Source: a bacterium (GTDB lineage Bacteria > Bacillota > Clostridia > Lachnospirales > Lachnospiraceae). From it: DNA of 64,000 nt. A model generated the notes under the pieces. It was not told the DNA's origin and ran no database searches. It saw nothing but the letters and a program-made list of their open reading frames with translations. This document shows, piece by piece, positions 8,547 through 17,851 of the stretch. Location of the stretch: the NCBI GenBank assembly GCA_022774325.1, contig JALFNN010000060.1:1-64000 (forward strand), written 5' to 3'. The stretch's first letter is position 1. Each line of letters starts with the position of its first letter. The translations under genes and the position numbers were made by a program.

Positions 8547-9917
8547 CTAGCCTTCATACATCGGAGTATATTCATCCTTCTTTTCTTCAAACTCTTTCAA
8601 GATATCTTCCCGAACTTCCGGCTTATTATAGAGATCATATGCAATTCCGGCAATAACCTGCGCAGCACACAGCGCTCCTTTCTCTCCAAGGGAACTACCG
8701 GCTGCAGCTGCCGACTGCCAGGTATGCGGAGCCACACCCGCCGGCCAACAGGATGTCGATATCGCACACATCGGCATCATATGACTGACATCTCCGCTGT
8801 CAGAAGATGCAGTAAGCGGATTGATCTCATACAGATTGCGCGAATTCAATTTCCACACCATCGGCTTTCCTTCTGTCTCATACAACTTCTGCGCTTTCTC
8901 TTTGTCTGCGTCGGAAACGGATTCAAGGAGTCGATTGGCGAATGCCATTTCTTCTTCGTCAAATACAGGCAGTTCTGCCTCTTTCAGATTTTCATAAGCC
9001 AGATCTCCAAACGCATGATTTTCCTGCATTTCACAGCATCCATAATCCACTTTCATTTCCACCTGGGTTTCTGTCATAAGTGCTGCGCCTTCCGCCACTT
9101 TTCCAACTCTTGCAAGAATCTCTTTTACGTCGGAAATGTACGGTGCTCTCACGAAGTACCATGAACCCGCTCTCGGCGGAACGATATTCGGAGCAAATCC
9201 ACCGCTGTCTGTGGTGTAATGAATTCGTGCTTTGGATGTCACATGCTCTCTTAAATAGTTCACACCTACATTCATAAGTTCCACTGCATCCAGCGCACTT
9301 CTTCCAAGCTCCGGTGCAAATGCCGCATGAGAACTTCTGCCTTTAAATTCAAAATGTGCAGATGCACTTGCCAGATATCCATTGTCATAGACCATGTTCG
9401 CACTCATCGGATGCCAGCTGATCGCAAAATCACATCCGTCAAACATATGATAATATGCCATTTTCACTTTTCCACAGAGAAGTTCTTCTTCCGGACATCC
9501 GTAAAAACGTACCGTTCCACTTATTCCTTCCGCTTCCAGATAACGTTTTACTGCGATCGCACCGACTGCTGCCGCGGAACCGAGCAGGTTATGCCCACAT
9601 CCGTGTCCCGGTGCACCCGCTTTAACCGGTTCCTTTTTGTCCGTCACTTTCTGTGAAAGTCCGGGAAGCGCATCATATTCCCCTAAAATTGCAATCACCG
9701 GTTTTCCGGAGCCGTACTCTGCACAAAATGCATGCTCCAGATGCTCTTCATTTATAATATGAAATCCTTCTGCATCCAAAAGCCTGCGGAAATAATCTGC
9801 CGAAGCTTTTTCAGTCCCACCTACTTCCGGATTTTCCCAGATTGTTCTGCAGGAGGTCTGAAGAAGAGACTCCATTTTCTTCACCTCAAGATGAAGATCT
9901 TTCTTTTCCATTTTCAT
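8547..9917 (-). CDS. M20 family amidohydrolase, AbgB-like
   Basis: A 456-residue M20D metallo-hydrolase resembling AbgB, a subunit of p-aminobenzoyl-glutamate hydrolase. Metal-site motifs are visible: GEYDALPGL, GHGCGHNLLG, CPEEELLCGK with the catalytic Glu pair, and SWHP; the dimerisation domain begins around FEFKGRSSHAAF. It should cut an amide bond of an N-acyl or aminoacyl substrate in the cytoplasm. First of the operon's hydrolytic steps after the two membrane genes upstream (30 bases away). The real substrate is not evident from sequence. Confidence 0.85.
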   Translation of the reverse strand: MKMEKKDLHLEVKKMESLLQTSCRTIWENPEVGGTEKASADYFRRLLDAEGFHIINEEHLEHAFCAEYGSGKPVIAILGEYDALPGLSQKVTDKKEPVKAGAPGHGCGHNLLGSAAAVGAIAVKRYLEAEGISGTVRFYGCPEEELLCGKVKMAYYHMFDGCDFAISWHPMSANMVYDNGYLASASAHFEFKGRSSHAAFAPELGRSALDAVELMNVGVNYLREHVTSKARIHYTTDSGGFAPNIVPPRAGSWYFVRAPYISDVKEILARVGKVAEGAALMTETQVEMKVDYGCCEMQENHAFGDLAYENLKEAELPVFDEEEMAFANRLLESVSDADKEKAQKLYETEGKPMVWKLNSRNLYEINPLTASSDSGDVSHMMPMCAISTSCWPAGVAPHTWQSAAAAGSSLGEKGALCAAQVIAGIAYDLYNKPEVREDILKEFEEKKDEYTPMYEG

Positions 9918-9946
9918 TTCACCCTCTCCAATACAATTCTAAAATC

Positions 9947-10642
9947 TTACGCTTTCTTCTTTGTATTATTTGACATGGTAGCAAATCCAACTGCAATACT
10001 GATAAATACACAGCCCAGAGTTCCAAGCCAGTTAGAAGCGCCCGGAAGCCAGTTGAAAAGACCGATACCAATTGCAAAGTAAAGTGCAAATGCGATGACA
10101 AGCATAATCAGGCTATGTTTCACCATCTTTATACCAAACTGAACCATAAGTGCACCAAAAAGTGCCGGAAGCAGATAATTAAGTGCCGTCTTAACAGTAG
10201 CAGGAAGCATAGACAATACGCTTGTTCCAAGAATGGCTCCGATTGTAAGAACAGATACATTAATAATAATAGAAACAGCCATACCTAAAGTTGCAATAAT
10301 AGATCCCTGCTCGGTACCCGGTTCAACATCCGCTGCCACCTGTGCCATACTTGCACACGGTACACGCATGTTTGAAATATTACCGGAAAGGAATGCCATG
10401 TAGGTTCCTGCGGTTCCAAGTACCGGATAATAAGAAATCGGCTCTACAAACCACAGAACTCCAAATGCGCTGACACCGCTGATAAATGCGGTCAGGAGCG
10501 CTGCCGGTTTTGGAAGGATTCCGTAAACAACTGCAAGTGCGATTGCCGGTGAAAAAGCTAATATAACTCCCAGCACGCCGGTAAGCTTACCTATTTTATT
10601 TACCTTAGGCATATATTCGTCTTTATAGAAATTATTGCTCAT
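9947..10642 (-). CDS. membrane protein paired with DUF5058 protein
   Basis: 231 residues with about six hydrophobic segments. A short cytosolic N-terminus (MSNNFYKDEYMPKVNK) is followed by TM helices containing GILPKPAALLTAFISG and a conserved-looking SGNISNMRVPCASMAQ loop, and a basic tail. Start supported by AAGGAGGAAGATAAG. Lies 13 bases after the DUF5058 gene and 29 before the M20 hydrolase, so the three are one operon. I do not recognise a named transporter; with its partner it may form a two-subunit permease delivering the hydrolase substrate. That role is inferred from context only. Confidence 0.65.
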   Translation of the reverse strand: MSNNFYKDEYMPKVNKIGKLTGVLGVILAFSPAIALAVVYGILPKPAALLTAFISGVSAFGVLWFVEPISYYPVLGTAGTYMAFLSGNISNMRVPCASMAQVAADVEPGTEQGSIIATLGMAVSIIINVSVLTIGAILGTSVLSMLPATVKTALNYLLPALFGALMVQFGIKMVKHSLIMLVIAFALYFAIGIGLFNWLPGASNWLGTLGCVFISIAVGFATMSNNTKKKA

Positions 10643-10655
10643 CTTATCTTCCTCC

Positions 10656-11399
10656 TTAAACCAGTGCAGTGATGATCATTGCACCCAGAATCGTAATTGT
10701 CAGGGCCCATTCTTTCAGCCATCCGATATTTTTCTTATTGGCAACTGTATTCAGTACAAACATGATAACTGCTCCGAGAATACATGCCAGCATGTTATGC
10801 CATGCGGAAGACATTGCCACTTCATCGGCTTTTAATACCATTGAATAGAACGGTTTGGAAATATGGCTTGCAACCATGGCTGCAAACACACCGATAATCG
10901 CGCAGTTTGCGATGGTTGAAAGTGTACCTGAGTTACCTTTGGAAAGCTTGTGCTCAATCTTATCCATCTTGTTTGCTGAGAAAGTTGAGAAAATTACCCA
11001 GCCGACAGAGCAGAGAACCATGGTCCATACTGCCATGGCAAGAGCTTCCTCAGTCATTGGATCTGTACCAAGCGTTACACCTACTGCTGAAGTACCAAGG
11101 CCCGCTGCAATAGACTCAAACATAACCGAACCGATCATAGCAAGGCGCATCCAGCCTACCGGTCCTCCTACCGTTACTAATAATGAAAGCATTCCGCTGA
11201 GTACCACGATGGATGGACCAATTGATGTGATGGCACTGCTCTTCATTGCCTTCTTCATCTTGTCCTCACCAAGTCCCATCTTCTTTCCTGCACCGTACGC
11301 CCCTCTCGCAAAAAGAACAGCCTGAATCACTACGAGTACTACCGGAATACCACAGGCTATCCACATTGGGATTCCATTTGCAATCTGCATTACATCCAT
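10656..11399 (-). CDS. DUF5058 family membrane protein
   Basis: 247 residues, six to seven predicted TM helices. The opening GIPMWIACGIPVVLVVIQAVLF, the cytosolic loop GAGKKMGLGEDKMKKAMKSSA and SIGPSIVVLSGMLSLL look like the DUF5058 family often found beside M20 amidohydrolases. No known catalytic or ATP-binding motif. First gene of the operon, with GGAGGAG upstream of the ATG. Together with the next gene it is likely a small-molecule importer or exporter; function remains unassigned. Confidence 0.7.
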   Translation of the reverse strand: MDVMQIANGIPMWIACGIPVVLVVIQAVLFARGAYGAGKKMGLGEDKMKKAMKSSAITSIGPSIVVLSGMLSLLVTVGGPVGWMRLAMIGSVMFESIAAGLGTSAVGVTLGTDPMTEEALAMAVWTMVLCSVGWVIFSTFSANKMDKIEHKLSKGNSGTLSTIANCAIIGVFAAMVASHISKPFYSMVLKADEVAMSSAWHNMLACILGAVIMFVLNTVANKKNIGWLKEWALTITILGAMIITALV

Positions 11400-11704
11400 T
11401 TTTGTCTCCTCCTTCTAATAACTTTTATCTATAAGTTCTATTGATAATCATAATGTTTTTATTTCCCGATAAAAATAAAGAAAATTTCACTTTTCCTTCA
11501 CTTTCCTCTAACGATGAAAATTTTTTCACTTTTTATTCCGAATACTGTGAAAGATTGTACATTAAAAAATATTTATACCATTTTAGAAAATATATTTCTT
11601 ACACTTTGATAAATAAAAAGGTATTCTATTATAAAGAACACGATAGCTGTTCAGACCCAGGCAGTATCTTCGAGGCTGGCTCTGAGCAGAAAAAGGAGGT
11701 CTAT
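11400..11704. promoter_or_regulatory. divergent intergenic control region
   Basis: This AT-rich spacer separates the DUF5058 operon (left) from the second M20 gene (right). It holds three copies of TTCACTTT (11486-11493, 11497-11504, 11525-11532), the first two 11 bp apart. A hairpin lies just ahead of the right-hand gene's ribosome site (about 11648-11692): CTGTTCAGA pairs with TCTGAGCAG. A weak promoter TTTGAT-N16-TATTAT precedes it near 11610-11635. No coding gene is seen. Confidence 0.5.
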
Positions 11705-12868
11705 ATGAAAAATCAGATTATGCTGGAAGCTGAAAAGATCAAAGACGAGATGATTGCATGGAGACGCGAACTTCATCAAATTCCGGAACTTGGTCTTACT
11801 CTTCCGAAAACGGTAAATTTTGTCACAAAGAAACTGGATGAAATGGGAATTGAATATACGGTCTATGAAGAAAGTTCCAATATTGTTGCCACGATTGGGC
11901 ACGGAGACACATGCTATATGATCCGCGGCGATATGGATGCCCTTCCCATAGAAGAAAAATCCTGCGAATCATTCGCTTCTACAAACGGATGCATGCACGC
12001 CTGCGGACATGATATGCACACGGCAATGATGCTTGGTGCCGCAAAACTGATCAAGGCACATGAATCTGAATTAAACGGTGTTGCAAAGCTTCTGTTCCAG
12101 TCAGCAGAAGAAATCTTTGCCGGAGCAAAGGCAGCCATTGCAGGCGGTGTCATGGAGAACCCACATGTTGATTCCGCGCTGGCTCTTCATGTATTTTCTC
12201 AGAAACCTCTGGGAACACTTGGCGGCCACAAGGTTCCTGCCGCCGGTGTTTACGGTTTCCGGATCAAACTGACCGGGCAGGGCGTACACGGCTCCTCACC
12301 GGAGCACGGTGTCGATCCGATCAACACGGCAATCCATATCCATCTGGGCCTGCAGGAACTGATGTCCAGAGAAGTTTCCGGATTTGATGAGGTCGCTCTT
12401 ACCATTGGCAAATTCCACGCAGGAAGTGCTGCCAATATTATCCCGGAAACAGCAGAACTGGAAGGCACACTCCGCGTATTCGATCCGGTACTTCGTGAGA
12501 GAATGATCCAGAGGATTCATACCATCACGCAGAATATCGCCGAGGCATATCGCACCAAGGCTGAGATTGAAGTCCTCAGTGATGTACCGCCTCTTGTATG
12601 TGACGAACAGGAAAATGCATGGAGCCGGGACGTGATCCATGAAGTCGATGATTCTCTTATCGTAGATGAATTCCACGCAATGGGATCGGAAGATTTCGCT
12701 TGTATCTCCGAACTGGTACCGGCAACCTTCTATATGGTGGGAGCCGGTGTGGAAAATCCGGACGAAAGACTGCCTCAGCATAATCCGAAGATCCGCTTTA
12801 ATGAAGATGTTCTTCCGATCGGAGCCGCTATCTATACAACAGCCGTATTAAAAAAATTAAGTAGATAA
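11705..12868 (+). CDS. M20 family amidohydrolase (aminoacylase/IAA-hydrolase type)
   Basis: 387-residue M20D zinc amidohydrolase. Motifs in order: RRELHQIPELG, RGDMDALPI, HACGHDMHTAMMLGAA, FQSAEEIFAGA, a dimerisation domain starting KLTGQGVHGS, and MGSEDFACI near the C-terminus. Expected to hydrolyse N-acyl amino acids or related amides. The start at 11705 has AAAGGAGGTCTAT directly upstream; the open frame reaches further back but the earlier part is AT-rich and non-coding in character. Divergent from the DUF5058/M20 operon, suggesting the two hydrolases belong to one regulated pathway. Exact substrate unknown. Confidence 0.88.
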   Translation: MKNQIMLEAEKIKDEMIAWRRELHQIPELGLTLPKTVNFVTKKLDEMGIEYTVYEESSNIVATIGHGDTCYMIRGDMDALPIEEKSCESFASTNGCMHACGHDMHTAMMLGAAKLIKAHESELNGVAKLLFQSAEEIFAGAKAAIAGGVMENPHVDSALALHVFSQKPLGTLGGHKVPAAGVYGFRIKLTGQGVHGSSPEHGVDPINTAIHIHLGLQELMSREVSGFDEVALTIGKFHAGSAANIIPETAELEGTLRVFDPVLRERMIQRIHTITQNIAEAYRTKAEIEVLSDVPPLVCDEQENAWSRDVIHEVDDSLIVDEFHAMGSEDFACISELVPATFYMVGAGVENPDERLPQHNPKIRFNEDVLPIGAAIYTTAVLKKLSR

Positions 12869-12891
12869 GTCATATTTGAATACACAACCAG

Positions 12892-12940
12892 AGTCCTGCA
12901 AAATGCCTCCCTTCTCAACGATCAGGCATTTCACAGGACT
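12892..12940. terminator. bidirectional intrinsic terminator
   Basis: A 17-bp stem with two mismatches (AGTCCTGCAAAATGCCT against AGGCATTTCACAGGACT) sits between the convergent M20 gene and the surface-protein fragment. The plus strand continues into CTTTTATTTA. Confidence 0.8.
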
Positions 12941-12949
12941 CCTCCTCTT

Positions 12950-13552
12950 TTATTTATTCTGTTTTTTTCTGGATACTTCTGCCGCACCTATAATTCCGGC
13001 ACCACTTACAAACAACAGAATCATCCACGGCATAACTGCATTCGTGTCTCCTATCTTTACAGAGCCATTGCCCTTTCCGTTTATCTTATCAGACGGTTTT
13101 GCATCACCCTGGTTACCAGTATTATTATTACCAGCATTATCTTTATTGTCGGAATTGTTTTTTTCCTCAACAATTTTAGCCAGCATTTCTGATACATCTG
13201 ATTTTACAGAGCGTAATGTATCCATTTCTTTTTCTGACAGACTTCCTGACGCAATTAATGCATCAATTTCAGTTGCCAGACGTACGATAGCTTCCTTATC
13301 TGCAGAGGTTACAGTCTTTCCTTTATATTCTTTAACTGTTTCTTCAATCTGCTGAATCTTGTTTTCTATGGTCATTGAATGAATCGTAGTATCCAGTTCC
13401 ATCTTAAGACCTATTGTATCACGGCGTTCACGAAGTACATCAATTGTACTAAGGTTATCTACCGGAGCATCATCCATTGATACGATCGGAGTCAAATTCT
13501 CAAATACAGATCCTTCCAATGTTGCGCAGTATTCATTAAAAACTATTTGCAC
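12950..13552 (-). pseudogene. C-terminal fragment of a surface protein
   Basis: The 200-codon frame encodes a charged helical region (about residues 30-130), a Gly/Asn-rich linker (NKDNAGNNNTGNQG), and a typical wall/membrane anchor end: KIGDTNAV, a hydrophobic helix MPWMILLFVSGAGIIGAA and the basic tail SRKKQNK. There is no signal peptide and no ribosome site. The only start is a GTG at 13552, one codon after an in-frame TAA and 8 bases after the punA stop. So it looks like the tail of a large exported protein joined to the nucleoside operon by rearrangement. A short expressed cytosolic protein cannot be excluded. Confidence 0.6.
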
Positions 13553-13560
13553 ATCTTAAG

Positions 13561-14382
13561 TCAGATGTTGCTCACAATCGCAGTAATCAATGCTTTAAAC
13601 TGCGCAGCCACGCGGTCCGCCGTCTCCTGAACCTCTTTGTGATCAAGCTGTTTCGTTGACATACCTGCTGCTAAATTCGTGATACAAGAGATACCGCACA
13701 CTTCCATTCCCATATGACGGGCAGCCATTGCCTCGCATGCCGTACTCATTCCCACGGCATCTGCTCCCCAGCTCCTGCACATCCGAATCTCTGCCGGTGT
13801 CTCATAGGCCGGCCCGGTGAGCTGTGCATAAACGCCTTCCCGAAGCGAAATTCCAAGTTTCTTCGCCTCTTCCCTGATGATTTCACGGATTCGCAGGCTG
13901 TATACCTCACTCATATCCGGGAATCGCGCTCCAAGTTCATCAATATTCGGTCCGATCAGCGGACTCGGAACCGCTGTCGTAATATGATCGGTGATCATCA
14001 TGAAATCTCCCGGCTTATAGTCAAAGTTCACTCCACCTGCCGCATTGGTAAGAATCAACTTCTTCGCTCCCATCATCCCCATCAATCGGGTCGGAAGCAC
14101 CACATCAGACATCGGATATCCTTCATAATAATGGACGCGTCCCTGCATGACAACGACCGGAACCTCACCCACATATCCGAACACAAATCTTCCTTTATGC
14201 CCCGCCACCGTTGATACCGGAAACCCTTCAATCTCTGTATAATCTACGGTTTGTTCTATCTGAATTCCATCTGCGTAATCGCCAAGCCCCGAGCCGAGGA
14301 TCAGCGCCACCTCCGGCTGAAAATCCGTTTTTGTTCTTACACTTTTTAAGCACATTTCCAGTTTTTTGTAAATGTCATTCAT
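13561..14382 (-). CDS. punA: purine nucleoside phosphorylase
   Basis: Trimeric-type (class II) purine nucleoside phosphorylase: inosine or guanosine plus phosphate gives base and ribose 1-phosphate. Visible are the phosphate loop LILGSGLGDYAD, GHKGRFVFG, the MQGRVHYYEGY element, LTNAAGGVN, and the base-site region GPAYETPAEIRMCR with VGMST. 273 residues, a usual size. Start overlaps the Crp-like gene stop by 4 bases (ATGA), so it is coupled to the last genes of the long nucleoside operon. The product feeds deoB and deoC steps encoded upstream. Confidence 0.93.
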   Translation of the reverse strand: MNDIYKKLEMCLKSVRTKTDFQPEVALILGSGLGDYADGIQIEQTVDYTEIEGFPVSTVAGHKGRFVFGYVGEVPVVVMQGRVHYYEGYPMSDVVLPTRLMGMMGAKKLILTNAAGGVNFDYKPGDFMMITDHITTAVPSPLIGPNIDELGARFPDMSEVYSLRIREIIREEAKKLGISLREGVYAQLTGPAYETPAEIRMCRSWGADAVGMSTACEAMAARHMGMEVCGISCITNLAAGMSTKQLDHKEVQETADRVAAQFKALITAIVSNI

Positions 14383-15122
14383 CGCAAGCCTCCTTCTCCT
14401 AAATCAATTTTCTCTGAAACGATTTTCTTTAATCCTTCATACTGTTCTTTGCTGATCAGGATCTGATTGCCCTCCTTCGTGATCAGCCCTTCTTCCTGAA
14501 ATTTCTTCACACCCCTACTCACACTCTTTACGCAAAGTCCCGTCTCATCCGCCAGATTCTGCCGATTTCCCTTGACATGAAGAATTCCATTCTTACTGTA
14601 TCTCTCATAGCGCTCAACAAAAAGCAGCGCCAGCCTGTCAGATCCCTGCATGAAAAGGTACAGACGGCTGTTCCGCCCCTCTTTGAGAAGATATTCTCCG
14701 ACCAGTTTTGCCTCATGCTTCAGTGACTGAATATCCGAATACATCCATTTTTCAAATTTATTTCTCGCGAGCTTTACCACCACACAGTCAGTCACAGTAC
14801 GCAGCGTGGTCATGTATTTGTCCAGATCCATCAGAAATTCCATTCCTCCGAACGCGTAGACCCGGTTAAACTGCATAAAATCGTATGGCGTCCCGTATAC
14901 CCGATAATCAATTGCTTCGATAATGCCGCTTCCTATAAAAAATATCGTATCTGCCGGTTCCCCTTCTCTTACAAAAATGGTTCCTTTTTTCAGTTCTTCT
15001 ATCTGAAAGTTCTCCATAAGCCACAACGGAGCACTTTTAAAATATTCTTTAAATTGTTCCTGCCGCTCTTTTTCTACATCCTTCAGGAACGGAAGTGCAT
15101 CATACAAATAATTATGTTTCAC
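14379..15122 (-). CDS. Crp/Fnr family transcriptional regulator
   Basis: 247 residues: cyclic-nucleotide-type beta-barrel (about 20-135, with KKGTIFVREGEPADTIFFIGSG), a long dimer helix, and a C-terminal winged helix (LHVKGNRQNLADETGLCVKSVSRGVKKFQEEGLI). It lacks the Fnr cysteine cluster and the full cAMP phosphate cassette, so its effector is not obvious. Embedded between deoB and punA and overlapping punA, so it likely senses a nucleoside-pathway signal and controls this operon. A palindrome GACATATGTC upstream of the operon (24339-24348) is a candidate site. Confidence 0.85.
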   Translation of the reverse strand: MKHNYLYDALPFLKDVEKERQEQFKEYFKSAPLWLMENFQIEELKKGTIFVREGEPADTIFFIGSGIIEAIDYRVYGTPYDFMQFNRVYAFGGMEFLMDLDKYMTTLRTVTDCVVVKLARNKFEKWMYSDIQSLKHEAKLVGEYLLKEGRNSRLYLFMQGSDRLALLFVERYERYSKNGILHVKGNRQNLADETGLCVKSVSRGVKKFQEEGLITKEGNQILISKEQYEGLKKIVSEKIDLGEGGLR

Positions 15123-15155
15123 GCATCTTCCTCCTTTCTTTTGACACGGCCATTT

Positions 15156-16346
15156 TTAGACCAGTTTTTTCAAAATGGAATGTCCGATTGTTCCTTCCGG
15201 CATGTTTACGCCGAAATTTTCTGCCACCGAAGCCCCAATAACCGCAAAGGTATCCTCGTTCTCCAGCGCACCGCCGCCTTCCATCTTTCTGGAATAGGCG
15301 ATAAGCGGCACATATTCCCTGGTGTGATCCGTACCGGTGTAAGTCGGATCATTTCCGTGATCTGCCGTCAGCATCAGCAGGTCATCCTCTCTTAGTTCAT
15401 CCAGAAGGATACCCAGATTCTTGTCGAATTTCTCGATCTCTTTTGCATATCCTTCTACATCTCTTCGGTGTCCCCAAAGTGCGTCAAAATCAACCAGGTT
15501 GACAAAACACAAGCCTCGGAAATCCTTTTTACACAGTTCGATCGTCTGCTCCATGCCATGCACGGAGCTGTTGGAATGATGGGTTTCCGTGATGCCCTCA
15601 CCGCAGAAAATGTCGTGGATCTTACCCACTCCGATGACATCCAGGCCCGCATCCTTCAGAGCATTCAACGCAGTCGCACCAGTGGGCTTCAGCGCATAAT
15701 CATGCCGGTTGCTGGTCCGTTTAAACTCACCTTTCTTTTTACCTACATACGGTCTTGCAATGACACGGCCCACACGCCATTCATCCTTCATCGTAATTTC
15801 TCTTGCGATCTCACAGCAACGGTATAGATTTTCCAGATCAAAGGTTTCCTCATTTCCGCAGATCTGCAGCACAGAGTCCGCAGAAGTATAGACGATCATC
15901 GCTCCGGTGTTGATTTCTTCCTCACCAAGCTCTTCAATAATCTTTGTTCCGCTGGCGCTCTTATTGCCGATCACCCTCTTACCGCAGCGTTTTTCGAGTT
16001 CTTCGATCAGTTCCGGCGGAAATCCTGTATCCGTAAATGTCTTGAACGGTTTTTCTGTTTTAATCCCCATCATCTCCCAATGACCGGTCATGGTATCCTT
16101 TCCGTTACTTGCCTCCCCGAGACGCAGGTACCGCCCGGACGGGTCCGGAACAGGTTCCATCGCTCCGGCAGTATGGAGATTCAGCATGCCAAGCTTTCTC
16201 AGATTCGGAATGTCCAGTGTTTTCATTTTCTCCAGGATATGTCCGAATGTATCGACTCCCTCATCCCCAAACCTGGGAGAGTCCGGCATGGCACCAATTC
16301 CAAGCGAATCCAGAACGATCACAAAAATTTTCTTATATTCATTCAT
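15156..16346 (-). CDS. deoB: phosphopentomutase
   Basis: Interconverts (deoxy)ribose 1-phosphate and 5-phosphate. Alkaline-phosphatase fold with metal ligands in [14 protein letters not shown] and [21 protein letters not shown]; the phospho-acceptor Thr lies in [11 protein letters not shown]. 396 residues, the usual length. Placed between add and the Crp-like regulator, it joins the phosphorylases (udp, punA) to deoC in one operon. Confidence 0.97.
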   Translation of the reverse strand: MNEYKKIFVIVLDSLGIGAMPDSPRFGDEGVDTFGHILEKMKTLDIPNLRKLGMLNLHTAGAMEPVPDPSGRYLRLGEASNGKDTMTGHWEMMGIKTEKPFKTFTDTGFPPELIEELEKRCGKRVIGNKSASGTKIIEELGEEEINTGAMIVYTSADSVLQICGNEETFDLENLYRCCEIAREITMKDEWRVGRVIARPYVGKKKGEFKRTSNRHDYALKPTGATALNALKDAGLDVIGVGKIHDIFCGEGITETHHSNSSVHGMEQTIELCKKDFRGLCFVNLVDFDALWGHRRDVEGYAKEIEKFDKNLGILLDELREDDLLMLTADHGNDPTYTGTDHTREYVPLIAYSRKMEGGGALENEDTFAVIGASVAENFGVNMPEGTIGHSILKKLV

Positions 16347-16373
16347 TTCACGCTCACCTCAATCTATGTTTCC

Positions 16374-17351
16374 TTACCTTCTGTCCAATTTTTCAAGCAG
16401 TCGTTTCTTCATTTCTTCATCCACAAACGCTGTCTTTGCCGCATTTTTCATCATATGTAAGATCTCTTCATCTGTAATTCCATAGGTTCTTTGAATAAAA
16501 TCCAGTTCCTTCGTCAGAGACGTTCTGCTCACGGTCCGGTTATCCGTATTGATTGTGACCATTAATCCTGCATCCAGAAATTCTCTCAGCGGATACGCCT
16601 CGGTACCCGGAACCGCTTTTGTCTGCAAATTACTGATCGGGCACATTTCAATTCCCACACCGGCCTTACGTACCAGCTTCTGGATGTCCGGTTTTCCGCG
16701 CATGGCGATTCCGTGGCCGATTCTTCCGGCTCCCGCAAGCACAGAGTCTTCTATATTCTGCGCGTTTCCGCATTCACCGGCATGCAGCGTGAACGGCATT
16801 CCCAGCTCTTTAACCCGTTTAAACAGACTCATAAAGTCACTCATCGGGTAAACAGCTTCCGCGCCGGCCAGATCTGCAGCACAGACACCCTTGCCCAGAA
16901 ATTCCCGGGCCGTCCGAATCATCTGATAATTTTCCTCTTCACTGTGATGCCTCATGGCACAGGTAATCACATTATACTCTACTCCAAAATCTTTTTTGCC
17001 TTTTTCCAGACCTTTCAGCAATGCAGAAATCACCTGACCGGTTCCCATTTCTTCTGTTACAGATAAAAGCGGGGCAAAACGTATCTCTGCATAGCAGACA
17101 TTCTCCCGGCTCATCGTGCGAAGCACATCGTATCCCGCTCCTTCGAGACCATCTTCATCTTTCAGGCAGGAACAGGGCAGGTCGAACTTCTCCAGGTATT
17201 CTGCCAGGCTGCGGCAGTCTTCCTCCACACTGAGTTCCCGTACGGAAACCGCTCTGCCAAGCCGCGTTCCGATAAATTCCCGACTCAGCGATCCGTCCAG
17301 ATGGCAATGAAGCTCTATTTTAGGCAGTTTCTTTAATTCATCGATTGTCAT
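16374..17351 (-). CDS. add: adenosine deaminase
   Basis: Zinc-dependent conversion of (deoxy)adenosine to (deoxy)inosine. Metal and catalytic motifs: KIELHCHLDGS (HxH), FTLHAGECG, RIGHGIAM, and the Asp of TINTDNRTVS. The variant TDNR in place of the common TDDP is seen in several Firmicute Add proteins. 325 residues, no signal peptide. Feeds inosine to PunA in the same operon. Confidence 0.94.
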   Translation of the reverse strand: MTIDELKKLPKIELHCHLDGSLSREFIGTRLGRAVSVRELSVEEDCRSLAEYLEKFDLPCSCLKDEDGLEGAGYDVLRTMSRENVCYAEIRFAPLLSVTEEMGTGQVISALLKGLEKGKKDFGVEYNVITCAMRHHSEEENYQMIRTAREFLGKGVCAADLAGAEAVYPMSDFMSLFKRVKELGMPFTLHAGECGNAQNIEDSVLAGAGRIGHGIAMRGKPDIQKLVRKAGVGIEMCPISNLQTKAVPGTEAYPLREFLDAGLMVTINTDNRTVSRTSLTKELDFIQRTYGITDEEILHMMKNAAKTAFVDEEMKKRLLEKLDRR

Positions 17352-17412
17352 CTTTTACACTCCTAATCTTTCTCGATCCAATTGCTCTGCGGTACGTTTT
17401 ATCCATCCTGTC

Positions 17413-17832
17413 TTACGCCAGATTCGTCGGGCCAAATCCCTGCGGGAGCAGTTCTTTCAGTGTAAATATTTCATACTGCTCTTTACCGGTCGCCAGAATG
17501 ATCTGAAAGGTTTCCGGGTCACAGAATTCCATCATGACCTGACGGCAGACGCCGCAGGGAGCCGCGTATTCTGTCAGGACTCCATCTTTTCCTCCCACAA
17601 TACAGATTGCCCGAAACTCCCGCTCGCCTTCACTTACCGCCTTAAAAAATGCTGTCCGCTCTGCACAGTTTGTCGGAGTGAAAGCTGCATTTTCGATATT
17701 GCATCCTGTATAAAACTTTCCATCCTTCGTAAGCAGCGCCGCTCCGACTTTGAAGCCGGAATACGGTGTATAAGAATATTGAAGCTGACCGATTGCCAGT
17801 TCAATCATCTCTTCTGCCAGTTTTTTGTCCAT
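17413..17832 (-). CDS. cdd: cytidine deaminase
   Basis: Deaminates cytidine and deoxycytidine to uridines. Zinc site shown by CNIENAAF...TNCAERTAFF (Cys plus catalytic Glu) and PCGVCRQVM (two Cys). 139 residues, the homotetrameric short form. GGAGGTG precedes the ATG. Its product goes to the uridine phosphorylase encoded two genes upstream. Confidence 0.96.
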   Translation of the reverse strand: MDKKLAEEMIELAIGQLQYSYTPYSGFKVGAALLTKDGKFYTGCNIENAAFTPTNCAERTAFFKAVSEGEREFRAICIVGGKDGVLTEYAAPCGVCRQVMMEFCDPETFQIILATGKEQYEIFTLKELLPQGFGPTNLA

Positions 17833-17851
17833 CTGCGAACACCTCCATCTC

